From Enteropsectra breve (lineage: Eukaryota > Microsporidia), in contig JALPMN010000509.1 in assembly GCA_024243835.1 (NCBI GenBank), positions 1 through 13,786 of the forward strand: a stretch of DNA of 13,786 nucleotides. The letters run 5' to 3'. Every line of letters starts with the position of its first letter. The first letter of the stretch is position 1. Position numbers and translations under genes: made by a program. Shown here in pieces: positions 1-7,608 of this stretch. The notes beneath the pieces were generated by a model. It ran no database searches and had not been told where the DNA came from. It worked only from the letters and a program-made list of their open reading frames with translations.

Positions 1-578
1 CAGTTAATATTCTCTGAATTGGTGGCAGCCAGCTCCATTACCCTACACAGTGAGGTCTTCTTTCTTTCATCTTTAGAACATTCGCCAATGAGAATATTCA
101 AAATATACCTACCTGACACATCGGTAGTTTCATCAAAGCATAGAAATAGTGGCTTGTTGCGGTAAAAATCTTTTATTTTTATCATTTCTTCATCATATAG
201 ATCTTTTAAAATATTCTTTCTATAAAAGCTTTCATCGTTTATTTTTCTTTGCATCCCAACTTCAAGAAAATTCCTGAAATGCTCGTTATTGATTTTGTGG
301 ATTGGAATATCCGCCTTTATAAACGCAGTAAGTAAATTATGATGAAATCGATCACTGGCACCTGAAAAGTTTATCCTTGTTTGCATTTTACATTTCTTCT
401 CGTTATTTAAGTGATGAGCCGTTTTTAAATGATTTTTCAATGGCTTGACTCCCTCTGCAGGGTTATATTTCTTAACTTCATTGCATATGTCACAAAATAA
501 TGTGTCATTGACAATTGTAAAGCAGGGGAAATTGTGCATAAATTCTTTTAATGCTTTATACTCAACCAGCTTTTTCAT
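1..578 (-). CDS. hAT-superfamily transposase, N-terminal part (cut by window edge)
   Basis: The minus strand is open from an ATG at 576-578 to the left edge: 192 codons without a stop. The N-terminus carries a BED-like zinc finger, with Cys29-x2-Cys32 followed by His50 and His55/56. Residues 81-105 (LLTAFIKADIPIHKI and onward) have the look of the helical region of CGGBP1/ZBED-like hAT transposases. Residues 145-164 hold the hallmark FLCFDETTDVSGRY, whose Asp149 would be the first acidic residue of the RNase H-like catalytic core. By family knowledge the protein excises and reinserts its own element. The rest of the catalytic domain and the C-terminal dimerisation region lie outside the window, so intactness cannot be judged, but the visible part shows no frameshift. 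An inverted-repeat terminus sits just upstream (590-685). It could also be a domesticated ZBED-like gene, but the adjacent terminus argues for a transposon. Confidence 0.88.
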   Translation of the reverse strand, partial: MKKLVEYKALKEFMHNFPCFTIVNDTLFCDICNEVKKYNPAEGVKPLKNHLKTAHHLNNEKKCKMQTRINFSGASDRFHHNLLTAFIKADIPIHKINNEHFRNFLEVGMQRKINDESFYRKNILKDLYDEEMIKIKDFYRNKPLFLCFDETTDVSGRYILNILIGECSKDERKKTSLCRVMELAATNSENIN

Positions 579-589
579 TTTATAACGGT

Positions 590-685
590 AAAAATTTGCC
601 GATTGTTAATCGGCAATTTGAAAAAAAAGAGCAAATAATCGGGTAGTCGAAAAATAATCGGCACCCGATTATTTTCCGGTCTCTA
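590..685. repeat. Putative right terminus of the hAT element with subterminal inverted repeats
   Basis: This block begins 12 bases upstream of the transposase start and holds two perfect hairpins. The first is TTGCCGATT (596-604), spacer GTT, AATCGGCAA (608-616). The second is AAAATAATCGG (651-661), spacer CAC, CCGATTATTTT (665-675). A further direct copy of AAATAATCGG lies at 633-642. Repeated short motifs at element ends are typical transposase-binding sites in hAT transposons. Read from outside, the end would start TAGAGACCGG at 685. The next eight bases (686-693, ATTATTAC) match the loose nTnnnnAn hAT target-duplication pattern, which is weak evidence in AT-rich DNA. The other end lies outside the window, so the exact boundary is inferred. 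Confidence 0.65.
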
Positions 686-693
686 ATTATTAC

Positions 694-1038
694 TTCTAAT
701 GAATAATGTTTTTTTATAAATTAAATTATTTAATAGGTTTATTGTGCATTTTCTTTTGTCTTGCTACTTTTTCTCAGATAAAATTCATAATAGGTCAATA
801 TACACTTGTCTTTTTTATGAAGACGCGATCGTCTTACATAAGTTTTACATCCCATGTAGAATTTGAATTATAAGAAGTCACTGGTGTAGGGAAAATAATC
901 CTTAGGCTTTCTTTGGGAGATTATAATGAAATAGCATTTTCCTTTGTTCATATACTATTTTAATAAATACTTATTGGAATCATTTTGAGAAAAAATAAAT
1001 GCAGTTGTATAAAACAGGTAAAATTTTTAAACTCTCAG
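694..1038. other. AT-rich intergenic stretch before the orphan gene
   Basis: No convincing ORF or RNA gene is visible. The only distinct item is a GC-rich island in AT-rich DNA, AAGACG-CGAT-CGTCTT at 820-835, a 6-bp perfect inverted repeat with a 4-base spacer. It presumably holds the promoter of the downstream plus-strand gene, but no recognisable element can be named. Confidence 0.4.
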
Positions 1039-3693
1039 ATGCTAAGATGTTTCTTTAAACTGATCGCTGGTGCCATGAGTTTTGCCAATTTGTCTATCAG
1101 CATTCTTATTAAAAGTATAAATTCACAAAGCGAATCCAGTGTTAATAGCCCTGCATCTACAGAAAGTAACAACTCTGATCGAGATACACCAGAGGGCCCG
1201 AAGCATGAATATTACATAAATGTAACGAATTATTTTACCGTGCCTTATCCTGTTGAGCCTGCACGAATTGCTTCTGAAAATAAGGAAAAAAAGATCGCAT
1301 TTCAGAAACAGGTCTTGGAAAAGCGCTGTGCTTACTGCAATAAGCTGTTGTGTCTAAAATTATTTCCCGCTTCCGTCTCATTTGAAAAGATTATGGGCAT
1401 CTCTGAATTTCCGTATAAATATGAAGTTGTAAGTTCATTTGATCTTCATATTAAAAGATATGGAAAAGGATGCTTCATCATCCATCAGTTCTGTTCTTTA
1501 TTGTCGGTTAAAAATAAAAGTGAAGAGAAGAAATTTTATGGCTTTGACTTCAGTTGGTGTCTTTGCTGCGGTCTCCCTTCATCAAATATTGATGTTTCAG
1601 AAAAGGCGCTAGAGAGCCTCCTTAATAGTTCCAAACCGTATGAATTTGCTTATATTCATAGAACAATAATAAGATACTATGGTGATATCAGAGGGGTTTT
1701 AGAACAAACAGACGCCGATGTTGAAACAGCACAAAAAATAATTACTAGCGCAGAAAAATGTGAATTCAAAGGCAAAAAATCGCTTCTCGCAAGCTTGCGT
1801 TTTTATATAATGGATAGAGATACCAAAGACAAAATCAATATTATCGGAAATTTTATTGAATATTCTTTGTATGACAGCAAGGTGAATCACAGCGAGTATT
1901 GGGAGAATGTGCTTGAATTATGCACGGATGAAGAAGAAATCAAAAAATGCTTGTTGAATGCTAATAATCTTTTAAATCAAATGACTGTAGAAAAATATGT
2001 GTTTTTCTTCGGGGGTTATATGCGTGCCTGTGCTAGATATTTCAGCGAAGTTGAATTATTGAGATTCATAACTCTGAATCTATTTTCATCGAAATGTTTT
2101 CTTCTTTGTTTTCTAGAAGTGGCGCTGGATGTAATTACTGTATCTATGTTTCCGGAACTGAAGGGCTTAAATAAACTTCCAAGTGCCTTTCGCACCTTGA
2201 ATATTGTAGAAAGCTATTTTACAAATGTGGACGATAGCACTTTAACAAAAGGTCAAATGAGTGTAGCATCAATAGCCGTAGCAAGAATCATAACTTCAAA
2301 GCCATATTACGAAATTGCATTTGAAGCAATGCCTATCTTTGTCTATATAAAACGACTATACAAGCTAAAAAATCGAAATCAAGATAAAAAGAATTACATG
2401 TTCTTCTGTGACAATCTTGTGTTATTTCTTTTAAAGTCTTATGATGTGGATGAAGAAGCTGAGATCGAGGATAATCTCAAAATATATGGGAAGCTCATGG
2501 TCCTAAAGGTTTCCCTTTTTTATAACAAAATATTTAAATACAGTATGCATCAGAGGTTGTTTTTAGCTAATACATTCGAAGCATTAGATCAATGGGATGA
2601 AAATAATAAAATGGTATCAAAAATGATAGAAAATCACTTTTCTGTCGAAGAGCGCAAGGAAATACTGTTATTAAGAGTTTTGAACTCCTGTAGTAAAGTA
2701 AATTCGGAAAGACAGATGATTTTATGTCCACAAGGCACAGAGAAGGTGGTAGCAAACGAATTAGTTAAACATGGAAGACTATTAATGAGAGAAGGCTTGG
2801 AATCTGTGCCGCTGATGTGCCGGGTATTTTCTAAAAATGATCAATACAAAGACTTTCTTCGTGATATGTGTTATTCTAAACAGCTTCATCTCTGTAGCTT
2901 GGATTCTAAAATTATAGAAGATCTTTCTAGAGAGTGCAAAAGTTATCCACGTCTTGATACGGGTCTTTTGCCACTCTTGCAAGAGTTTTACGTGCTGCTT
3001 GACTGTGAAAACTGGCAGAAGAATGAAGTATTAGAGTGGTGTGAAAAAGTTAATTTGGTCGATATACTCGCAGATCTTTATCAGGATGAGCGTTATAAAA
3101 CTGTAAAATATAGATTTATCAAAACTCACTTTACTACGATACTGCAATACGTCCTGGATAAAGCAGCCGATGTTGTAAACGATGTGGCTGTGCTACTAGA
3201 AGTTATCTGCTGGCTTAGTTCTTTAGCAGGAAACAACCATAAATATTTTGTGCATATTTTTGATGCTCTTTCTGCTTCGAAAAACGGATATTTCCATGCG
3301 AATATTTATTTTTTGATGAATTGTAAAAGCACAAGACAGGTAATAGTCTTCCACTTGATGGATAAGTTAATTGAGCAAAATCATTCTGCATCTGTGCCTC
3401 CACGCGGGGTCTTAGAGCTGCAACACAAATACCTGAAGTTTATAAAAGAATGGGAAAAGACAGACGTTATTTTAAAATTCGATCCAGCTATGCTAGAGTG
3501 TGGATTTAGTTGTTTAGTTGAAAAACTGGAAAAAATTCAAAATTTAAAACAGCTTCAGGTGCTGTTCGCAGATTTTGTTAAATCTTCTTCTGCGCTTAAG
3601 GTCATCAAGAGAGAAAATTTGACTTTCTACAAGTTAAGGATTGATTCAATGGAATTTATTCCACAGCTTTTAATAGAACGATTTGCCAAGTAA
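1039..3693 (+). CDS. Large orphan protein, alpha-helical, of unknown function (884 aa)
   Basis: A long uninterrupted frame runs to a TAA at 3691-3693. The frame is open from 967, but the first ATG is at 1039; another in-frame ATG is at 1075. I do not recognise the family. The first 30 residues include a hydrophobic run (LRCFFKLIAGAMSFANLSIS and onward) that could be a signal peptide or membrane anchor, followed by a Ser/Asn-rich linker. Numbered from the ATG, a cysteine cluster (Cys97-x2-Cys100, Cys105, then Cys174, Cys176 and Cys177) might bind zinc. The remaining 700 residues look almost entirely helical and rich in Leu, Lys and Glu, resembling helical-repeat (HEAT-like) proteins, with no catalytic motif seen. 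The gene is visibly more AT-rich than the conserved genes to the right and lies between a transposon and a decayed repeat, so it may be lineage-specific. Its length without stops makes chance occurrence very unlikely. Confidence 0.85.
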   Translation: MLRCFFKLIAGAMSFANLSISILIKSINSQSESSVNSPASTESNNSDRDTPEGPKHEYYINVTNYFTVPYPVEPARIASENKEKKIAFQKQVLEKRCAYCNKLLCLKLFPASVSFEKIMGISEFPYKYEVVSSFDLHIKRYGKGCFIIHQFCSLLSVKNKSEEKKFYGFDFSWCLCCGLPSSNIDVSEKALESLLNSSKPYEFAYIHRTIIRYYGDIRGVLEQTDADVETAQKIITSAEKCEFKGKKSLLASLRFYIMDRDTKDKINIIGNFIEYSLYDSKVNHSEYWENVLELCTDEEEIKKCLLNANNLLNQMTVEKYVFFFGGYMRACARYFSEVELLRFITLNLFSSKCFLLCFLEVALDVITVSMFPELKGLNKLPSAFRTLNIVESYFTNVDDSTLTKGQMSVASIAVARIITSKPYYEIAFEAMPIFVYIKRLYKLKNRNQDKKNYMFFCDNLVLFLLKSYDVDEEAEIEDNLKIYGKLMVLKVSLFYNKIFKYSMHQRLFLANTFEALDQWDENNKMVSKMIENHFSVEERKEILLLRVLNSCSKVNSERQMILCPQGTEKVVANELVKHGRLLMREGLESVPLMCRVFSKNDQYKDFLRDMCYSKQLHLCSLDSKIIEDLSRECKSYPRLDTGLLPLLQEFYVLLDCENWQKNEVLEWCEKVNLVDILADLYQDERYKTVKYRFIKTHFTTILQYVLDKAADVVNDVAVLLEVICWLSSLAGNNHKYFVHIFDALSASKNGYFHANIYFLMNCKSTRQVIVFHLMDKLIEQNHSASVPPRGVLELQHKYLKFIKEWEKTDVILKFDPAMLECGFSCLVEKLEKIQNLKQLQVLFADFVKSSSALKVIKRENLTFYKLRIDSMEFIPQLLIERFAK

Positions 3694-3698
3694 ATAAA
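3693..3698 (+). promoter_or_regulatory. AATAAA polyadenylation-type signal overlapping the stop
   Basis: AATAAA shares its first base with the TAA stop of the orphan gene. Signals that close to or overlapping the stop codon are common in compact microsporidian genomes. AT-rich composition makes chance matches frequent. Confidence 0.4.
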
Positions 3699-3921
3699 CA
3701 TTAAAACTCGTATTTTATTTATATTGATACTTTAATTCCCAAAATAGCCTCTTTCAGATATTTAGATTTTTAAATTTTTTAGTTGTATCCATTTTATGGG
3801 CTATGCAAATGCCCTGGCTTTTCACAATCTTAGATGTTCTAAATTCCTCAACTCTATATAATTTCTTTCTAGATACTAATCCGTCAGAAGTATTTCGGCT
3901 TTATTTATTGGACGAAGAAAA

Positions 3922-4131
3922 TTAGTCTACGGTTGCCACAACATTCTTTTGGGAAAACATTCCTACTATAAGCAGTGTTCTTTGCTGATTGTCGCCTTGT
4001 TTTGGCAAACCATATGCTTTTATTGGACAGGCTTTAAAGAAAACAACACAAGAGAGCGAAATCAAAAATGAAATTCCGCTTCTTTCCAACGAGTTCGAAA
4101 TAACAGAAAGCTCATTTTTATGTTTACACAC
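3922..4131 (-). pseudogene. Possible decayed small gene containing a dispersed repeat
   Basis: A 69-codon minus-strand frame (ATG at 4131) encodes a hydrophobic segment (ISFLISLSCVVFFKACPI) and ends in VGMFSQKNVVATVD. Its 3' end coincides with a repeat whose second copy at 7295-7345 reads, in the same minus-strand frame, IIGMYLQKFIVAI within a 33-codon frame (7370 to 7272). The amino-acid resemblance (GM, QK, VA conserved) hints at C-terminal remnants of a gene family. However, the base differences fall at all codon positions with no excess at third positions, as expected for neutral decay. The opposite strand is also open here for about 50 codons. I therefore treat this as a remnant rather than a working gene. 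Confidence 0.3.
3933..3983. repeat. Diverged dispersed repeat, copy A
   Basis: These 51 bases align without gaps to 7295-7345 at 39 of 51 positions (76%). Shared blocks are TTGCCACAA, CTTTTGG, ACATTCCTA and GCAG. The two copies are 3.36 kb apart in the same orientation. Confidence 0.65.
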
Positions 4132-4273
4132 CCAGCTTTTTAGAGAGGGATGAATATATTCAAAGTTTACTTAGAATTAATAGAGCACATTAAGACTTTT
4201 CCCGAAAAATATACCATTTGAAAAAATGAAATGCAAACTATATTTAATAGAGTTGAACTGTCGTGATCACTTC

Positions 4274-4453
4274 TTAATCTTTTTCATTAAGTGCCGTGCT
4301 GTGGCCATTAGAGACTTTTCTAATATACTCACCGAAGACATCATCAAAGTCTTCCAGTTTGGCCGTGCGATCGAACAAGTTGTACGCAGTTATGCTGCCT
4401 ACACTAACAAGAAGTAGTATCGCAATCAGTATTGGCATAAGCTTATAGTACAT
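4274..4453 (-). CDS. Small single-pass membrane or secreted protein (59 aa), unknown function
   Basis: A 60-codon minus-strand frame runs from the ATG at 4451-4453 to the TAA at 4274-4276. The product starts MYYKLMPILIAILLLVSVGS, a hydrophobic run of about 20 residues that would be either a membrane anchor or a signal peptide. It continues with a hydrophilic, acidic tail (FDRTAKLEDFDDVFGEYIRK, then a short Ser/Asn/Lys-rich end). The frame is supported by local composition: this stretch is clearly more GC-rich than the flanking AT-rich DNA and uses codons such as CTG, GCG and GCC like the conserved genes. An upstream ATG in the same frame is closed by a stop after two codons, so 4453 is the natural start. 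I do not recognise a family; small ER or Golgi membrane subunits have this layout, but no specific assignment is justified. Confidence 0.6.
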   Translation of the reverse strand: MYYKLMPILIAILLLVSVGSITAYNLFDRTAKLEDFDDVFGEYIRKVSNGHSTALNEKD

Positions 4454-4507
4454 TCTAATTATGACATCTTCTTTCTTTATATATTTTTTCTTTATTTTTA
4501 ATTAAGA

Positions 4508-4576
4508 GCATATTACAGCTAAGCTGTTATTGCTGCCACAAAAATCCAAGAAAAGACAGCAATAGACGTAATATGC
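4508..4576. ncRNA. Two-stem hairpin, possible structured RNA
   Basis: An outer 9-bp perfect stem pairs GCATATTAC (4508-4516) with GTAATATGC (4568-4576). Inside it an 8-bp perfect stem pairs TATTGCTG (4528-4535) with CAGCAATA (4557-4564). The two stems are separated by an asymmetric internal loop (11 nt left, 3 nt right) and closed by a 21-nt loop. Stem, internal loop, stem is a shape seen in H/ACA guide RNAs among others, but no box elements are firm. It lies upstream of the small membrane gene, and strand is not determined. It could also be a transposon scar. Confidence 0.3.
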
Positions 4577-4789
4577 AAAATATGTCCCAAATTTATGATA
4601 TTGCAGCGCCATAGAATGTAAACATAATAAAAGGGTCGTTGACTGATTTTTTATTATTAGATAAATTAAATTTTAATTTAAGCATCATATCGTTTATTTC
4701 AAAGTACGCAAACTTTACTGCTATGCATCAACATTTGTGCTTCTTTGTACAAATAAATGACATATCCTGTTTAATTCTTTAAAATGCAT

Positions 4790-4813
4790 GTTCTAGACCT
4801 TACGACCTAGAAC
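4790..4813. repeat. Inverted repeat, 7-bp stem
   Basis: GTTCTAG (4790-4796) and CTAGAAC (4807-4813) are perfect reverse complements around a 10-base loop. No function is assigned; it is part of a cluster of hairpins in a gene-less stretch. Confidence 0.5.
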
Positions 4814-5061
4814 GTTCATATCAAAATGTCAGCTAATACGAAAAATTTTATTGAATTCTAAAATTTTAGATGCTGATTATGTATTCTAATTTGAATTGTT
4901 TTGCGACTTAAATTGAAAATGCGTGTCTTAAGCCCTTGTATTATCGTTTATTATAGCTGCTACCTTTTTATTTTAGCCTTACTTTGTGAAAACAATAAAA
5001 ACCTGATATTTTCATTTTAAATTAGTCTAGAACATAGTAGATCAATAAAATCATTCTGAAT

Positions 5062-5114
5062 GCGAATAAAAGTATAATTTAAAAGCTGTCATCATCTAGC
5101 TTTTAATTATTCGC
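5062..5114. repeat. Long bulged inverted repeat (17 paired bases)
   Basis: The right arm AGCTTTTAATTATTCGC (5098-5114) pairs fully with two left segments, GCGAATAA (5062-5069) and TTAAAAGCT (5079-5087). These are separated by a 9-base bulge, and the loop is 10 bases (5088-5097). Seventeen paired bases with GC-capped ends exceed what the AT-rich background readily gives. It may be a structured RNA or the remnant of a small inverted-repeat element. Confidence 0.5.
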
Positions 5115-5451
5115 TATATATCGCATACAAACATCACTATTAAAATATGCTGTTGGGAATTGCAGTTAAATTCTCATACTAATCAAAACCTAATATCACA
5201 AATAATAAATTTTTGATAAAATTTTATAAATCAACCTCTGAATGAAATAAAAATGAACAATAACAATTATTAGGTGTGCTGGTTAAAATCACTCCCGTAA
5301 AGAACGATCGTATTTGTTTATCGTATCGTTTTAGAATGTACTAATGAATATTTTTACTTTTTACATTATGAGCTTAATCACATAAAATCTTTTAGAATAT
5401 CCCATAATATAAAACTTACCTGATGCAGCTGAATGAAGTGTCACATTTTAA

Positions 5452-7026
5452 TTATGATCCTTTTTTACATGTTTTTTCATGTATCTCTCTATAATTTATA
5501 ATTCCGGTTGAAATGCAGTAAACTTTAACTTTCAGTTCTTCTCCCATTTTCATCAGCTCACGGTATTCCATCATTGTTATCCCACCATTGATAAAAAACA
5601 CCACTGGACCAGGCCTTTCGTTGCAGTCGTTCAGACTTTCAAAGCATTCGGTATTTATCTTCCCATTGCAGATGTGGCGTAAAATCCTGCACAGTGGCGG
5701 CTCATACCCAAGCCTTGAGTCTCGGGTGCTATCCAACTTGGCCTTATAGCCGAAGGCTACTGGCTCGTAGCATTCTTTGAATTTCTCCAACACTGCTTTA
5801 TGCTCAGGCAATTCACGCAGCACTTCTTCCCACCGGTGCATATTTTTAACGGCGTAAAGCAGCGCAAGTCTAATATCATTTTCTTTATTAAGTTTTGATT
5901 CATTGTGGGCCTTATCACTGCCACTATTCATCGCTTCTCTGTTAAATTCCTTATTTTCACCAAATACAATGCCCAGTGCCTTCTCACTTAGCCCCTGATT
6001 TGCAATGCACATTTCCATTAGCTCATTGTAGATGCTCAGATGTGTCTCCACTGCCAGAGAATGTGCGGCCTTCTCTTCGATATCCTCAAACTGATAGTTG
6101 CTTATTTTGATTTTATTGCGCTCTAGCTCCTCCACCATCCCATTTATATCTTTCCCCACGGCCTCGATATCCCTAAACATGTTTCTCTTGAAAAAGTGAT
6201 CATTTACAGAATAGTCTTTTCCATTAAGCTTTACAATACCGTTATTGTATTCGAGATGCTCCTTTATCAGAGCCTGATAATGCCAGTCATACATCAGAGG
6301 AGAAAAAAGATCGAAGTTTCGTTCCAGAAGAACAACCGTGCCTTCATTAAGAAAGCTGTACTGCCCGGCTTTTCTAATTATTTCATGGCCAATATTTTTA
6401 AGGTTTTGCTCAGCGCCCTCAAGATCATTTTTATCTGTTATTCTTGCGGGTGTAACCGAACAACAACGCTTTGAATCTTCCAATGATTTTATGGCATCCA
6501 AAGCCTTTTTAGCAGAATCTGCCGTATTATTTGAACTAATCATTACTTTCACATGCGGAGATATTTCAAGGGACATCAAGAGCGAATGTAGGCCATCGGC
6601 AATGCCCCTGGAACCGTCCGAACTTGTGGTATAAAGAAATGGGCTCTGCTGGCACAGCCCTACGTAAATTTCATGGACCTCACTGATCAGACTTCGCGTG
6701 TCTGAACTTGCCAGAATTTCCAGAATATAGGGGTCTATTTGGTTGGTGAAAAGAACGCAGTAGTTGCTGTATTTTGGAGAGGAGAGCTCTTCAATGAGAA
6801 ACTTGATGGAGCTTATCCCAATAACAACCACACAGGCCATGTCAGAAATAACTGCCCGCTCTTTGTTTGTTATGTAGTCAAAATAGAAGAAATCATTATC
6901 CAGAAATGAGGAATACGGGATGATGTTGCTGATGGCACGCTTTGATTCTTCGTCGAACAGGACTGCTTTAATTCCGGTGCCTCTGGAGAGGAGAAGATCA
7001 GTAGGGGCCTTGAAGAGTGAGTCCAT
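5452..7026 (-). CDS. SLY1: Sec1/Munc18-family protein, SLY1-like (ER-Golgi SNARE regulator)
   Basis: Sec1/Munc18 proteins clasp syntaxin-type SNAREs and drive assembly of the fusion complex at membranes; Sly1 serves ER-Golgi traffic. The 524-residue product spans the full Sec1 fold: domain 1 from GIKAVLFDEESKRAISNII (18-36) through the acceptor-type segment SPKYSNYCVLFTNQ (83-96), and the family signature VVLLERNFDLFSPLMYDWHY (231-250) followed by QALIKEHL. The C-terminus has GPVVFFINGGITMMEYREL (473-491), then a final strand (VYCISTGIINYREI). The DWHYQAL form of the signature, the IADGLHSLLMSLEI segment (142-155) and the EYREL context after the GG point to Sly1 rather than Vps45, Sec1 or Vps33. 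At roughly four fifths of the yeast protein's length it is compact, as in reduced genomes. The start at 7026 is the first in-frame ATG. Membership of the family is firm; the Sly1 subtype is probable. Confidence 0.85.
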   Translation of the reverse strand: MDSLFKAPTDLLLSRGTGIKAVLFDEESKRAISNIIPYSSFLDNDFFYFDYITNKERAVISDMACVVVIGISSIKFLIEELSSPKYSNYCVLFTNQIDPYILEILASSDTRSLISEVHEIYVGLCQQSPFLYTTSSDGSRGIADGLHSLLMSLEISPHVKVMISSNNTADSAKKALDAIKSLEDSKRCCSVTPARITDKNDLEGAEQNLKNIGHEIIRKAGQYSFLNEGTVVLLERNFDLFSPLMYDWHYQALIKEHLEYNNGIVKLNGKDYSVNDHFFKRNMFRDIEAVGKDINGMVEELERNKIKISNYQFEDIEEKAAHSLAVETHLSIYNELMEMCIANQGLSEKALGIVFGENKEFNREAMNSGSDKAHNESKLNKENDIRLALLYAVKNMHRWEEVLRELPEHKAVLEKFKECYEPVAFGYKAKLDSTRDSRLGYEPPLCRILRHICNGKINTECFESLNDCNERPGPVVFFINGGITMMEYRELMKMGEELKVKVYCISTGIINYREIHEKTCKKGS

Positions 7027-7294
7027 TGTTGATTAGGCTCAGGTCTGGATATTCAAATTGTTTTAAACTGAAACGCACAAAACAAACTTAATTCATTTCT
7101 ATTAAGATAAACCACAGCGTATACACATTATTTTTACTAGTAAAATTCTTCCTTATTTCAGGGCCGATACTTAGAGCCAGATCTATTGTATTTGTCTTAA
7201 TGAGACTTTGTTTAGAGTTTGAAAGAATAGTTTATAACGCAAACTAATGTGTTTTTGAAGATAACATTTTTTCAAAAATATAAAGAGTTTTTAA

Positions 7295-7345
7295 TTGCCA
7301 CAATAAACTTTTGGAGATACATTCCTATTATGGGCAGAATACTTT
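7295..7345. repeat. Diverged dispersed repeat, copy B
   Basis: Aligns gaplessly to 3933-3983 with 39 of 51 identical bases. On the minus strand it lies in a 33-codon frame (ATG at 7370, TGA at 7272-7274) whose product includes IIGMYLQKFIVAI, echoing VGMFSQKNVVA of copy A. Confidence 0.65.
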
Positions 7346-7394
7346 TCAACCCATTACCTCTTTTTTTCATGTGGTAGTAGAGTAATCTAATAAG

Positions 7395-7456
7395 CTACCT
7401 ATTGCAAAATAAACTACTTATTGCAATAATATAAACTTCTTATTGCAATATGTAAT
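7395..7456. repeat. Three imperfect tandem copies of a 19-22 nt ATTGCAA-containing unit
   Basis: Units at 7395-7413, 7414-7435 and 7436-7456 each follow the pattern CTaCTTATTGCAATaataaa, with lengths 19, 22 and 21. This is a small local duplication in non-coding DNA. Being upstream of the SLY1-like gene it could be regulatory, but nothing shows that. Confidence 0.6.
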
Positions 7457-7608
7457 AGGACTATCATAAATCATGGGTATTTAATCAAAAATAAATAATA
7501 ATAAAGGATATAAAATTAAATTTAAGTAAATACCCCATCATTATTAAATACTTATATCAAGAATTAAGCTTATCAGAAGTAAAAACCACTTTAATATCTG
7601 TAAATTAT

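Larger units (their letters stand above)
4454..5451. other. Gene-less AT-rich stretch with strong inverted repeats
   Basis: About 1 kb without a convincing gene. Two tiny frames are visible but unsupported: a 36-codon minus frame at 4502-4612 and a 33-codon plus frame at 4919-5020 whose product starts like a signal peptide. The distinctive content is three inverted repeats at 4508-4576, 4790-4813 and 5062-5114, listed separately, plus a weaker one (AACGAT 5303-5308 with ATCGTT 5325-5330). Core non-coding RNAs such as snRNA, SRP or RNase P RNA could hide in such a gap, but I recognise none. Confidence 0.5.
7027..7608. other. AT-rich intergenic stretch between SLY1-like gene and eIF4G gene
   Basis: No gene of substance is seen. 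It holds copy B of the dispersed repeat (7295-7345) with a 33-codon minus-strand frame around it (7272-7370), and a short ATTGCAA tandem repeat (7395-7456). It must contain the promoter of the minus-strand SLY1-like gene and the 3' end of the eIF4G transcript. Confidence 0.45.

Noticed and set aside
1018..1038. Possible 21-nt intron (GTAAAA to CTCAG) before the orphan gene ATG
   Set aside because: It is in frame, lacks a branch-like site and is shorter than plausible; the ATG at 1039 explains the gene without it.
4226..4417. 63-codon plus-strand frame
   Set aside because: It overlaps the minus-strand 59-residue frame, which has a coherent membrane-protein layout and better codon composition.
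4502..4612. 36-codon minus-strand frame upstream of the small membrane gene
   Set aside because: It coincides with the nested hairpin and cannot be spliced in frame to the downstream gene through the donor and acceptor words visible.
4919..5020. 33-codon plus-strand frame starting like a signal peptide
   Set aside because: Too short and in AT-rich DNA with no support; could be a remnant of a secreted-protein gene but cannot be shown.
5411..5420. Consensus splice donor GGTAAGT on the minus strand after the SLY1-like stop
   Set aside because: It lies about 30 bases past the stop of a gene whose C-terminus already matches the family end, with no exon visible beyond it.
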